DNA of 32,676 nucleotides, taken from Sulfuricella sp. GTDB taxonomy: Bacteria > Pseudomonadota > Gammaproteobacteria > Burkholderiales > Sulfuricellaceae. Of the stretch, positions 1 to 8,882 are shown one piece after another. The stretch is taken from NCBI GenBank assembly GCA_018336195.1, contig JAGXQV010000017.1, positions 1 to 32,676 on the forward strand. The letters run 5' to 3'. Numbering within the stretch: the first letter of the stretch is position 1; each line of letters opens with the position of its first letter. The notes beneath the pieces were generated by a model. It searched no databases, had not been told where the DNA came from, and saw nothing but the letters and a program-made list of their open reading frames with translations. Position numbers and translations under genes: made by a program.

Positions 1-2
1 CG

Positions 3-119
3 GTGGGAGTGGGCTTGATGAATCTGACGTACAACCTCAAGCGGATCGAGACGCTGATTCGCCTGAAGGTGTTCAAGTTCGACAGGGTAGCTGCGTCCGC
101 AATCCCGAGAACGGCATGA
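3..119 (+). CDS. IS5-like transposase, C-terminal fragment (cut by window edge)
   Basis: The open frame enters from the left edge and ends with TGA at 117-119, giving the last 38 residues of a protein. The segment GLMNLTYNLKRIETLIRL followed by a basic tail matches the usual C-terminal end of IS5/IS1182-type DDE transposases, where a G-MNL-YN-R pattern follows the catalytic glutamate helix. The catalytic residues lie outside the window, so integrity cannot be judged. The terminal inverted repeat of the element should lie between 120 and about 200, but without the left end it cannot be identified. Its presence beside several toxin-antitoxin pairs fits an accessory region. Confidence 0.6.
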   Translation: MGVGLMNLTYNLKRIETLIRLKVFKFDRVAASAIPRTA

Positions 120-299
120 AAACGACCAGAAAAGTCCGGAAAACGGGGACGATTTTGACAAAAATCACTCGCTTGACAGACCCTTGTTCAAATTTAAACC
201 ACCGTGTTGCTATGCGAGTGGAAATGGGTGGATTTATAGAAGTGCCCTGATATTTGCGGTAACATCCCTGCATAGTCCGTCAAGTGGGGAAATCCTGCC

Positions 300-539
300 A
301 TGCAAGCCTATAAAACCTATGCCCGTGTCGATTCCAGCGGCAGGTTGTCGTTGGAAAACCTGCCTTTTGCCGAAGGTGCCCTGGTCGAGGTGCTGGTGGT
401 CGATCCACACCGCAGTGCGCCGGAACGGGAGGAGTCTTGGCGGCGTTTGATGCGGCAAGTTCAGGAATTACCTCAGGTTAAAGCCTTGAGTGATGCGGAT
501 ATCGCTGACGAAATTGACGCTTATCGGGAAACTCGGTGA
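300..539 (+). CDS. Antitoxin-like protein paired with a PIN toxin
   Basis: A 79-residue protein. The N-terminal half (residues 5-35) reads as a small beta-rich domain, with V-D-SGRL-L-NLPF-EG--VEV, as in AbrB/VapB-like antitoxins. The C-terminal half is charged and helical, as expected for a toxin-binding tail. The start ATG at 300 has a weak GGGGA sequence about nine bases upstream. The stop TGA at 537-539 overlaps the GTG start of the PIN gene at 536, so the two are probably translationally coupled. By family knowledge, such proteins neutralise the PIN RNase and repress their own operon. The exact antitoxin family is an inference from position and fold pattern. Confidence 0.7.
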   Translation: MQAYKTYARVDSSGRLSLENLPFAEGALVEVLVVDPHRSAPEREESWRRLMRQVQELPQVKALSDADIADEIDAYRETR

Positions 540-946
540 AGGTGGTCATCGACACCAGCGTTCTGGTTTCCGCGGTGCTCAAGGATCGTTTACCTGAACG
601 GGTAATCTTGTGGTGCGTCGGTAATCCCGACGTGACTTGGCTCGTATCTCCTGCCATCCTGGCTGAATACGAGGGCGTCATGCGCCGTCCGAAGTTTGCC
701 CTGCCTTCGGAAACGCTTGCCTGGTGGCTGGAGTTGTTGGTTTCGGACACTGTGCTGGGTTACCCGGAAAACACCGTTGACTTCCCTCGCGACCGTAAGG
801 ACGCCCCTTTTCTGGAATGTGCCCAGGCTGGCCAAGCCGATTATTTGCTTACCGGCGATGGCGATTTTGCCGAGGCGAGTTCCCTGGTTTCAGCGAAAAT
901 CGTGAATGTTCGCGAATTCGCGGCTGAGGTTGGCGTGGTTTCCTGA
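536..946 (+). CDS. PIN-domain toxin (putative toxin-antitoxin RNase)
   Basis: A 136-residue single-domain protein of the COG1569 kind. The acidic residues expected for a PIN metal site are visible: D6 in VVIDTSVLVSA, E44/E46 in AEYEGVM, D89 in RDRKDAPFLECA and D108/D110 in LLTGDGDF. PIN toxins are Mg-dependent RNases that cut tRNA, rRNA or mRNA when freed from their antitoxin. Translation starts at GTG 536, which overlaps the stop codon of the upstream antitoxin gene by 4 bases. The length is complete and there is no frameshift, so the pair looks functional. The RNA target cannot be read from sequence. Confidence 0.85.
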   Translation: MKVVIDTSVLVSAVLKDRLPERVILWCVGNPDVTWLVSPAILAEYEGVMRRPKFALPSETLAWWLELLVSDTVLGYPENTVDFPRDRKDAPFLECAQAGQADYLLTGDGDFAEASSLVSAKIVNVREFAAEVGVVS

Positions 947-1118
947 ATTGGCCGGTACGTCACTCGGTGAAACCGGCGAGACAACATAGTCACCATGAAT
1001 GCTCCACCGTTTGCATTCTCTGGCGCCCCCGTGTCTGCGATGCTTCATGCATCTTGGTCGGCGGCTGGGGAATGTGGGAGAATTGCCGACGCATACCCAA
1101 TGCCGCATGGGAAACAAC

Positions 1119-1409
1119 ATGGATCGCTCGCAAGCTCTTGAACTTCTCGCCCGCAGCAAACCGCCGCTCGCCGCGCGCTACGGGGTCACCCGGCTTGCCC
1201 TGTTCGGCTCTACCGCCCGCGACGCCGCCCGCGAAGACAGCGACGTCGATATCCTGATCGCTTTCGACGGCCCCGCCACGTCGGAACGCTATTTCGGCGT
1301 CCAGTTTTATCTCGAAGACCTGTTCGGTTGCCCGGTCGATCTGGTCACGGAAAAAGCCCTGCGCGCGGAGTTGCGCCCATTCGTCGAAAAGGAAGCATTG
1401 GGTGTCTGA
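1119..1409 (+). CDS. mntA: MntA-like nucleotidyltransferase antitoxin
   Basis: A 96-residue minimal nucleotidyltransferase. The hallmark GS-X10-DxD is complete: G30-S31, ten residues, then D42-V43-D44. In characterised MntA-HepT pairs the enzyme adds AMP to a tyrosine of the HepT toxin and silences it. I chose ATG 1119 because the recognisable domain begins just after it. An in-frame ATG at 1107 is the alternative, and neither has a strong ribosome-binding site. The stop at 1407-1409 overlaps the hepT start by 8 bases. The 170 bases upstream (947-1118) hold no other gene that I can support. Confidence 0.85.
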   Translation: MDRSQALELLARSKPPLAARYGVTRLALFGSTARDAAREDSDVDILIAFDGPATSERYFGVQFYLEDLFGCPVDLVTEKALRAELRPFVEKEALGV

Positions 1410-1755
1410 TTCTATGCCGCGCGAATGGCGTTTCTATCTCGACGACATGATCGGTTTTGCCGAGAAAGTCCTCGCCTACACCGACGGCCTCGACCAGCCC
1501 GCCTTCGTATCCAGCGGCCTGAATTACGACGCCACGGTACGCAACCTGGAATTGATCGGCGAGGCCGCCACCCATATCCCCGAAGCGGTGCGCCTGTCCC
1601 ACCCGGAAATCCCCTGGCGGCTCGCCATCGCCACCCGCAACCGCTTGATTCACGGCTACCTCGGCATCGACAACGACCTGCTGTGGAGCATCGTGCGCGA
1701 CGACGTGCCAAGGCTGCTCGGCCAACTGCGCACGTTCCAGGCGGCGCTGGCATGA
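1402..1755 (+). CDS. hepT: HepT-like HEPN RNase toxin
   Basis: A 117-residue all-helical protein of the DUF86/HepT family. The catalytic RX4HXY motif is intact: R79-N-R-L-I-H84-G-Y86. The tyrosine is the residue AMPylated by MntA in characterised systems. The start is GTG 1402, inside the end of mntA; ATG 1414 is a possible alternative. In the family the toxin is a HEPN RNase held inactive by the adjacent nucleotidyltransferase. Both the gene order (antitoxin first) and the motif set are canonical, so I am confident of the family. Activity in this organism is inferred. Confidence 0.88.
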   Translation: MSDSMPREWRFYLDDMIGFAEKVLAYTDGLDQPAFVSSGLNYDATVRNLELIGEAATHIPEAVRLSHPEIPWRLAIATRNRLIHGYLGIDNDLLWSIVRDDVPRLLGQLRTFQAALA

Positions 1756-1809
1756 AGGCGGCCCTCGTGTGGTCCGCTTAGATGTGCACTAGAACCCTGT
1801 GCCATTTAT

Positions 1810-2619
1810 GTGAGCCCTTCGGTCATGGGAGTTAACAAGCCGTCTGATGCCCAAACGCAGGCGATATGGCCTAATCAGTTATACGGGCCAGTTTCAACTT
1901 GTCTGCGATTCCTTGGAGATGAAATGCAGATTGCTGGCAGTACGAAAAGGGCAATAGTGGCATTGGAAAATTCCAGGTCGTTGCTTGTCATTACGGCTGA
2001 CTGGATGCGGCAAAAAGGAAATACGGAGATGGCTGATAAGGCGGTTGAACTGCTATCAGATGCTCCCGACGATTGGGCGCGTAAAGAGCGGGAACAGGAT
2101 TTCCCAACAGTTAAACGGCATAGTTTGATCTCAATGTGGGGCGCGCTCGAAGTGGCTATTGAAGATACATTTGTACAAATACTGCTCAATGATCCATTTG
2201 CACTTGCAAGTGTATTTGCCCTTGGAGTTAAGGGGGGAAAAGGGCACTCCGTCTTAACGGAGCGGGATGCACGTATGCTTTATCGGCGTACAGAGAGTAA
2301 ATTGCGACATTTACCTTTTGCTGAGTCGCTGCAACAGACCCTTGCATCGGTCGGTTTAAAGCTTATTGTTCGTTCCCATCACGCTACAATCTTGGCAGAG
2401 GTCAATGAAGTCCGAAATACTCTTCTTCATAGGGGCGGCCTTATTGACTCACGCGCGATTTCGAGGGTTCCCTCATTGGCTCGATATGAAGGAACCATAT
2501 TTCCGATTTCCGAGGATTTTTTTCTCAAATCATTTGATGGCATTTCGTCGATAGTCGTTTCTATGATGGGTGCGGTAGGTGAGTACGCCCTTAGCAAACA
2601 TTGGGTGCAACATGAGTAA
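1810..2619 (+). CDS. Uncharacterised HEPN-like protein
   Basis: A 269-residue soluble protein that I do not recognise at full length. Near residues 200-208 it carries EVRNTLLHR, that is R202-X4-H207, which is the HEPN RNase signature. The preceding segment (about 105-125) has the KRHSLISMWGALEVAIEDTF pattern seen in larger HEPN proteins of the RiboL-PSP/MAE_28990 type. No signal peptide or membrane segment is seen. The start is GTG 1810 or ATG 1825, and neither has a clear ribosome-binding site. The base composition looks more AT-rich than the flanking wbuC and corA genes. It follows the MntA/HepT pair by 54 bases and stands alone without an obvious antitoxin. A stress- or phage-triggered RNase is a guess; the ORF itself is secure. 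Confidence 0.6.
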   Translation: MSPSVMGVNKPSDAQTQAIWPNQLYGPVSTCLRFLGDEMQIAGSTKRAIVALENSRSLLVITADWMRQKGNTEMADKAVELLSDAPDDWARKEREQDFPTVKRHSLISMWGALEVAIEDTFVQILLNDPFALASVFALGVKGGKGHSVLTERDARMLYRRTESKLRHLPFAESLQQTLASVGLKLIVRSHHATILAEVNEVRNTLLHRGGLIDSRAISRVPSLARYEGTIFPISEDFFLKSFDGISSIVVSMMGAVGEYALSKHWVQHE

Positions 2620-2786
2620 ACTCTTGAGGAGAATCAGGGGGACAAGTTTACATTCGGAATTTTTTGAGGCCCAGATGCAATGGCGGAATGGGCGCAACTG
2701 ACGTTTGGCGCGGTCCTGCGGGGAGGGAAATAAGGTTCCCGGCCCCCGCCCGCCGCTAATTAACGGATAATGCCGCTTTCCCTGCG

Positions 2787-3260
2787 ATGGAGCCTCCCTT
2801 GAAACGACTCGACACCGCCACCCTCGACGCCCTGAGCGAAGAAGCCCAGCTTTCCCCGCGCCTGCGCAGCAACCGCAACCTCCACGAAGAACTCAGCGAC
2901 CCGGTGCAGCGCCTGGCCATTGCCATGGAACCGGATACCCTGGTGGTGCCGCACCGCCATCCGCATACCTGGGAGCTGTTGTATCCGCTGCGCGGTCGTT
3001 TCGTGGTACTGCATTTCGATGAAGCTGGCACGGTGACTGAGCGTACCGTGTTGGGCGAGGAGTGCGCGGTGCTGGAAAATCCCGCCGGGGCGTGGCACGC
3101 GGTGCTGTCGCTGGATAGCGGCGGGGTGATCTTCGAGGTGAAGCGCGGTCCCTACCTGCCGCTGGCGCAGGCCGACCAAGCCGCGTGGGGTGCCGGGCGC
3201 AGCGCGGCGGAACTGAATGCCTGGTATGCCGTCGCCCAGGTCGGCGAGCGGCTTGTGTAA
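2787..3260 (+). CDS. wbuC: WbuC-family cupin metalloprotein
   Basis: A 157-residue protein with a single cupin barrel at about residues 40-130. The metal-binding cluster H56-x-H58-x-H60-x2-E63 (in PHRHPHTWELLYPLRGR) is intact, and a second histidine, in AWHAVLSL, supplies the other half of the site. WbuC proteins were first noted beside O-antigen clusters; their reaction is not established. No polysaccharide genes are near here. Start ATG 2787 gives a sensible N-terminus, and TTG 2799 is an alternative. The gene is convergent with corA, and a palindromic repeat fills the whole gap between their stop codons. Confidence 0.85.
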   Translation: MEPPLKRLDTATLDALSEEAQLSPRLRSNRNLHEELSDPVQRLAIAMEPDTLVVPHRHPHTWELLYPLRGRFVVLHFDEAGTVTERTVLGEECAVLENPAGAWHAVLSLDSGGVIFEVKRGPYLPLAQADQAAWGAGRSAAELNAWYAVAQVGERLV

Positions 3261-3401
3261 AAGCAGTGTTCAGTTTTGAGTGTGAAGTGAAGTGTTAAGT
3301 TTTGAGTGCTTAGTGTTTAGTTGATGTCGCCGCGCTATGCGCGGCGGGACTTATCGATGCGCGAAGCGCATTCCACAACTAAACACTAAGCACTGCCTTT
3401 T
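3259..3401. repeat. Palindromic heptamer-rich element, copy A
   Basis: This interval lies exactly between the TAA of wbuC and the TAG of corA. The arms GTGCTTAGTGTTTAGTTG (3306-3323) and its exact complement (3376-3393) form an 18-base perfect stem. The outer ends AAAAGCAGTG and CACTGCCTTTT also pair. Inside are two smaller hairpins: CGCCGCGC/GCGCGGCG (3328-3346) and ATGCGC-GAA-GCGCAT (3357-3371). The left arm is a chain of degenerate heptamers such as GTTAAGT, TTTGAGT, GCTTAGT and GTTTAGT. A second copy with the same core lies at 30331-30452. It could act as a bidirectional terminator or be a non-autonomous mobile element. Confidence 0.8.
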
Positions 3402-3402
3402 C

Positions 3403-4473
3403 CTACCACCACTTCTTCATCTTGAAATACGCCACCATCCCCAGCGCCGTGCCCAGCATTACCAGCCACGCCGCCGGGTAACCCCATTCCCAGTCGAGCT
3501 CCGGCATGTGCTTGAAATTCATGCCGTAGATGCCGGCGATCCAGGTCAGCGGCATGAAAATCGTGGCGATCACGGTGAGTACTTTCATCACCGCGTTCAT
3601 GCGGTTGCTGACGCTGGACAGGTAAATGTCGAGCATTCCCGAGAGCATGTCGCGGAAGGTCTCGATGGTGTCGATTACCTGCACGGTGTGGTCGTACACG
3701 TCGCGCAGGTAATATTCCGTGCCGGCCTGGATCAGGGTGGTATCGCGGCGCTGCATGGCCGCCACCACCTCGCGCAGCGGCCACACCGACTTGCGCAGAT
3801 AGATCATTTCGCGCTTCAAGTGGTGGATGTGCTGGAGGGTTTCCGGACCGGGATTGCCGATCAGGTTTTCTTCCAGCGCTTCGATATGCTCGCCGAGCTT
3901 TTCCAGGATGATGAAATAGTTGTCGATTACCGCGTCGAGCAGGGCATAGGCGAGAAAATCGGCGCCCTGCTTGCGGATTTGCCCCTTCGCCGCGCGCAGG
4001 CGATTGCGCAACGGCTCGAATACATCGCCCTCGGCGCCTTCCTGGATAGATAGCACGAAATTCGGCCCGAGGATGATGCTCACCTGTTCGGAGGCGATTT
4101 CCCCGCTGGCGTGGCCGTTGGTGAGCATACGCAGCACGATGTAGAGATAGTCGCCATAATCCTCCAGCTTGGGGCGCTGGTCGGTGTTGAGAATGTCCTC
4201 CAGCACCAGCGGGTGCAGGCCGAACTGGCTGCCGATCTGTTCCAGCGCGGGGATGTCGTGGCCGCCCTCGATGTCCACCCACACCACCCCGCCATGATCG
4301 AGCGCGGCGCGGCACTGCTCGATGGTCGCGCCCTGGATGTTTTCGCAGTGCTGCTCGTCGTAGTCGAACAGGTCGATGCGCATCGCGGCAGTCTTGCGCT
4401 CGCCGATGTGCACCAGCGAGCCGGGCGGCAGGCCGGCCTTGCGCGAGCGTTTTTTGAGGGTGTGGCGGGACAT
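3403..4473 (-). CDS. corA: CorA-type magnesium/cobalt transport protein
   Basis: A 356-residue protein of normal CorA length. The large cytoplasmic funnel domain covers about residues 30-285. Two C-terminal membrane helices (about 292-315 and 333-351) flank the pore signature Y-G317-M318-N319. The very C-terminus is lysine-rich (KMKKWW), as is usual for the basic ring facing the cytoplasm. Family members form pentameric Mg2+ channels gated by bound Mg2+. The start ATG at 4473 lies 3 bases downstream of the stop codon of the glutaredoxin-like gene, so the two probably form one minus-strand transcript. No regulatory leader is apparent. Confidence 0.93.
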   Translation of the reverse strand: MSRHTLKKRSRKAGLPPGSLVHIGERKTAAMRIDLFDYDEQHCENIQGATIEQCRAALDHGGVVWVDIEGGHDIPALEQIGSQFGLHPLVLEDILNTDQRPKLEDYGDYLYIVLRMLTNGHASGEIASEQVSIILGPNFVLSIQEGAEGDVFEPLRNRLRAAKGQIRKQGADFLAYALLDAVIDNYFIILEKLGEHIEALEENLIGNPGPETLQHIHHLKREMIYLRKSVWPLREVVAAMQRRDTTLIQAGTEYYLRDVYDHTVQVIDTIETFRDMLSGMLDIYLSSVSNRMNAVMKVLTVIATIFMPLTWIAGIYGMNFKHMPELDWEWGYPAAWLVMLGTALGMVAYFKMKKWW

Positions 4474-4476
4474 CGG

Positions 4477-4929
4477 TCAGGGCCCGGGTTTGAGGAGTTT
4501 TTCGAAGGATTCCGGGCTGAAGCCCACCATATGCCGCGATTGGTAAAGGATCACCGGCACTCCTTTGGCTTTCAGCGCTTTCATCTTGCCGCGCGCGAAG
4601 TCGGAAACGTCGATGTCCCACTCGTCAAAGACGATGCCCTTGCTCTTCATATAAGCCTTGGCCTTGGTGCACTGGCCGCACCACTGCGCGGATATCAGGG
4701 TGACGCGCTTGACCGACTCGCCATTGTTGCCGGTCGCCGGAGCGCCGCTCCAGGTGGTGATCTTGAGCGCTTCGGCTTTTTGCCCGGAGGCCGCATCGGG
4801 CGGCTTGTCAGTGAAGCTGATCCGCCCGTCCGGGCCGACCACCTTGTAAATGCCGGAACCCGCCAGCGCGGAAGAAACGCCGGCTGACAGCGCCAGCACC
4901 AGATAAATCAAGATGAGCCAGGAGTGCAT
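4477..4929 (-). CDS. Secreted DUF4124/glutaredoxin-like protein
   Basis: A 150-residue protein starting at ATG 4929, where a hydrophobic signal peptide begins (residues 1-23, ending ...SALAG). Residues 25-45 (GIYKVVGPDGRISFTDKPP) match the DUF4124 pattern common in exported betaproteobacterial proteins. Residues 74-150 form a glutaredoxin/thioredoxin-like fold with the redox pair C84-G-Q-C87 and a cis-proline region, KGVPVILY. It is likely to act in the periplasm on thiols or disulfides of unknown clients. The frame is open further upstream to 5013, but that extension has no domain and would bury the signal peptide. It is co-oriented with corA, 3 bases apart. Confidence 0.82.
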   Translation of the reverse strand: MHSWLILIYLVLALSAGVSSALAGSGIYKVVGPDGRISFTDKPPDAASGQKAEALKITTWSGAPATGNNGESVKRVTLISAQWCGQCTKAKAYMKSKGIVFDEWDIDVSDFARGKMKALKAKGVPVILYQSRHMVGFSPESFEKLLKPGP

Positions 4930-5060
4930 GAAGTTTTCTCGACGGCTTCGGGAGAACGGCCATTCTGCGGGCAGCGGCAACGGATGGCAAGCGCACCCCA
5001 AGTTTCGCGGCATCGGTTAAACTGGCACCCATTTCCCAACCTCATTATCGAATCGACATC

Positions 5061-6728
<1,668 letters not shown>

Positions 6729-6738
6729 TGTGTAGAGT

Positions 6739-6800
6739 CCCTCTCCGACAGAGGGCTACCATATGCGCACAAATTTGAAGATATATGCATACGGTAGCCC
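6739..6800. repeat. Nested inverted repeats downstream of ettA
   Basis: The arm GGGCTACCATATGC (6753-6766) pairs with GCATACGGTAGCCC (6787-6800), with one mismatch in 14 and a 20-base AT-rich centre. It overlaps a second stem, CCCTCT/AGAGGG (6739-6744 and 6750-6755). The two foldings are mutually exclusive. No T-tract follows, so a simple intrinsic terminator is not convincing. A short mobile-element remnant or an integration scar beside the following toxin-antitoxin pair is possible. Confidence 0.6.
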
Positions 6801-6868
6801 ACTGAGTGGCTCTGGCTAACACCCGACACGCAGACTAGAATGTTCTTCATGCAAATGGAGGGTTGACC

Positions 6869-7072
6869 ATGCAAGCAATTGAATTTGTCAGCAAAGCGCA
6901 CGATGGCGTGGTGGACTTGCCCAGTGAGTATCAAGCCTGGAATGGAAAACAAGTTCGCGTGATCTTGCTCGAAGCGGTAAACGAAGTCTCAAAACACCAG
7001 TCCTCGTTCAAGGCGGCGAGCATTTCCACACGCGGCTACCGCTTCGACCGTGAAGCTGCCAATGAGCGGTAA
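6869..7072 (+). CDS. VapB-like antitoxin
   Basis: A 67-residue protein starting at ATG 6869, with a good ribosome-binding site (GGAGG at 6856-6860). The N-terminal part (about 1-35: IEFVSKAHDGVVDLPSEYQ..KQVRVILL) has the beta-rich AbrB/MazE-like look of small antitoxins. The C-terminal tail (STRGYRFDREAANER) is the likely toxin-binding segment; a Gly-Tyr-Arg-Phe-Asp-type tail is common in VapB-like partners. The stop codon lies 11 bases inside the PIN toxin gene. Family assignment is by pattern and context. Confidence 0.72.
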   Translation: MQAIEFVSKAHDGVVDLPSEYQAWNGKQVRVILLEAVNEVSKHQSSFKAASISTRGYRFDREAANER

Positions 7073-7469
7073 GCTTTTCCTCGATACCAATATCCTGGTG
7101 TATCTCTACTCTGCGGATGAGTCGGAGAAACGGGCTGCCGCGCTCGAATTGATTAGTCAAAATAATTCCACCATCAGCACACAAGTGCTGAGCGAACTCG
7201 CCAACACATTGAGCCGCAAGTTCCATTTGCCTTATGAAGTCGTTGCGCAGGCGGTTTCGGAAGTGCGAAGTTCATGCACTGTTATTCCCGTAATGCCTGA
7301 AACCATTTCCCAGGCTTTGAGCCTGGCAAACAAATACCATTATTCATATTACGACAGCCTGATTTTGGCAGCCGCATTGTCGGAGGATTGCAGCACGCTT
7401 TTCACCGAAGACATGCAACACGGACAAATCATCGAAGCGATGCTGACAATACAAAACCCGTTTGCCTAG
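7062..7469 (+). CDS. VapC-like PIN-domain toxin
   Basis: A 135-residue PIN protein. Metal-site acids are visible at D8 (LFLDTNILVYLY), E45 (STQVLSELAN), D98 (HYSYYDSLILAAA) and E116/D117 (LFTEDMQHG). This is the order and spacing expected of VapC ribonucleases. I chose ATG 7062 because it places the first beta strand directly at the N-terminus; an in-frame GTG at 7050 would add four residues. It overlaps the antitoxin gene by 11 bases, consistent with coupled expression. The sequence differs clearly from the PIN toxin at 536-946, so the two pairs are not a recent duplication. Confidence 0.85.
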   Translation: MSGKLFLDTNILVYLYSADESEKRAAALELISQNNSTISTQVLSELANTLSRKFHLPYEVVAQAVSEVRSSCTVIPVMPETISQALSLANKYHYSYYDSLILAAALSEDCSTLFTEDMQHGQIIEAMLTIQNPFA

Positions 7470-7569
7470 AAATTTGGAGCGCAACACGACGCTGGCGGAT
7501 AACTGGCAACGGTATGATAATTTTGAAGCGCCTACCGTATTGATTGATGATTGATGAGAGACAGCAATA

Positions 7570-7764
7570 ATGAAAGCCCCGATTTCCCACCTGAAAGACC
7601 CCGATTTGCAAAAAGTCCCGCAAGCCTTGCTGCGCGCGGCAGAGAAAGCGCGCCAACTGGCCGAGCAAACCGGTACGCCGTTTGTGGTGCGGCGGCATGA
7701 GATCGGTGACGACACGGAAATGACCGGTGATAACAAATTGATAAGGGTTTGTGTAAGACAATGA
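7570..7764 (+). CDS. Small orphan antitoxin-like ORF, coupled to the methyltransferase gene
   Basis: A 64-residue protein starting at ATG 7570. Residues 1-43 read as a helical antitoxin-like module (SHLKDPDLQKVPQALLRAA, then KARQLAEQTGTPFVV), a type I associate with small proteins upstream of PIN toxins. No PIN gene follows. After residue 43 the sequence (RHEIGDDTEMTGDNKLIRVCVRQ) has no family feel, and its TGA overlaps the ATG of the cytosine methyltransferase gene by 4 bases. Either an antitoxin gene was truncated when the methyltransferase cassette inserted here, or the small protein now serves the cassette, for example as a controller. The first reading seems slightly more likely. Confidence 0.55.
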   Translation: MKAPISHLKDPDLQKVPQALLRAAEKARQLAEQTGTPFVVRRHEIGDDTEMTGDNKLIRVCVRQ

Positions 7765-8882
7765 ACGGAAAAAGATTGGCGTGTGTCGATTTGTTTGCCG
7801 GCGCGGGTGGGTTTTCTCTTGCCGCCGCGAATGCCGGCCTTTCGATCATCGCCGCTGTCGAAAAAAACAGCAATGCGTGTTCGACCTATCGCCGGAATAT
7901 TTTGGAAGCATTGGGCAATGCAGGGGAACTGTATGAGGGGGATATTCTGGAAATTTCCCCGGAAACTCTGATGGAGGCGCATTTCGCTGAAAATAACGGC
8001 TGCGATGTTGTGTTGGGCGGCCCGCCTTGCCAAGGCTTTTCAGTTCACCGCATCAACGATGCCGGCGTCGGAGACCCTAGAAATGCGCTGATATTGCGTT
8101 ATTTCGAGTATGTTGCGACACTTCGTCCAAAGGTCTTCCTCATGGAAAATGTTCCGGGAATACTTTGGCCGAGGCATAAGGATTTTCTGGATGCTTTCTA
8201 TGAACAAGGCGAAATTTCCGGCTATGACGTTCAACCTCCGATAGTTCTGGATGCGAGGGATTTCGGCATTCCGCAACGGAGAAAACGGGTTTTTATCCTT
8301 GGCGTGCGCAAAGATTTTCCATTTCTCGCCACTTGGCCACCGGTCGCAACGCATGGTGACAGTAAGGCGCGGGATATGAATCCGGCGTTACAGCCGTGGA
8401 TTCCGGCTTCAACGGTGTTTGCGCAACCGCAACCCGACAACGATGAAAATCACTTGCACATGAACCACACGCAGGAACTGGTCGAGGTGTTCAAATCCAC
8501 CCCTTTAAACGGTGGAAGCCGGCGGGAATCAAACCGGGTTTTGCCATGCCACGATGGGCATAGCGGTCACGCCGACGTGTACGGAAGAATCAATCCCGCC
8601 GAGCCAGGCCCGACCATGACCACGGCTTGCGTTAATCCTTCGAAAGGCCGTTTCGTTCATCCGACTGAGCACCATGGCATTACCGTCCGCCAAGCGGCGC
8701 GTTTCCAGACTTTCCCAGACTGGTTTGTCTTTCAAGGTGGACTTATGGCGGCCGGCGAACAGATTGGAAATGCTGTTCCCGTTCAACTTGGGGAAATCCT
8801 GCTTCGTGCCGTCGTTAAAGGTATCGAAAAAGGTCAACAAGAAATCGAATCCCGAATAGACAATGGTGAAGCCCATGGTTGA
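7761..8882 (+). CDS. DNA (cytosine-5) methyltransferase
   Basis: A 373-residue enzyme with the C5-methyltransferase motifs in order: motif I DLFAGAGGFS (10-19), motif IV GGPPCQGFS with catalytic C90 (86-94), motif VI ENV (129-131), motif VIII QRRKRVF (172-178), and motifs IX-X with RQAARFQTFPD and QIGNAVP (334-340). The region at about 195-320 should hold the target-recognition domain, so the sequence specificity cannot be read. It transfers methyl from S-adenosylmethionine to cytosine C5. Start ATG 7761 overlaps the small upstream ORF (ATGA). The end overlaps the next gene by 8-20 bases. It is the first gene of the four-gene cassette and presumably marks self DNA for it. Confidence 0.93.
   Translation: MNGKRLACVDLFAGAGGFSLAAANAGLSIIAAVEKNSNACSTYRRNILEALGNAGELYEGDILEISPETLMEAHFAENNGCDVVLGGPPCQGFSVHRINDAGVGDPRNALILRYFEYVATLRPKVFLMENVPGILWPRHKDFLDAFYEQGEISGYDVQPPIVLDARDFGIPQRRKRVFILGVRKDFPFLATWPPVATHGDSKARDMNPALQPWIPASTVFAQPQPDNDENHLHMNHTQELVEVFKSTPLNGGSRRESNRVLPCHDGHSGHADVYGRINPAEPGPTMTTACVNPSKGRFVHPTEHHGITVRQAARFQTFPDWFVFQGGLMAAGEQIGNAVPVQLGEILLRAVVKGIEKGQQEIESRIDNGEAHG

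Noticed and set aside
120..200. Right inverted repeat of the IS element
   Set aside because: Without the left end of the element no terminal repeat can be verified.
2710..2750. GC-rich hairpin (GGGGAGGGAA with TTCCC-GGCCCC) before wbuC
   Set aside because: It has no T-tract and imperfect pairing, so I do not call it a terminator.
3386..4621. A second long minus-strand frame overlapping corA
   Set aside because: It is an Arg/Ala/His-rich shadow frame; the CorA frame has the GMN motif and membrane helices.
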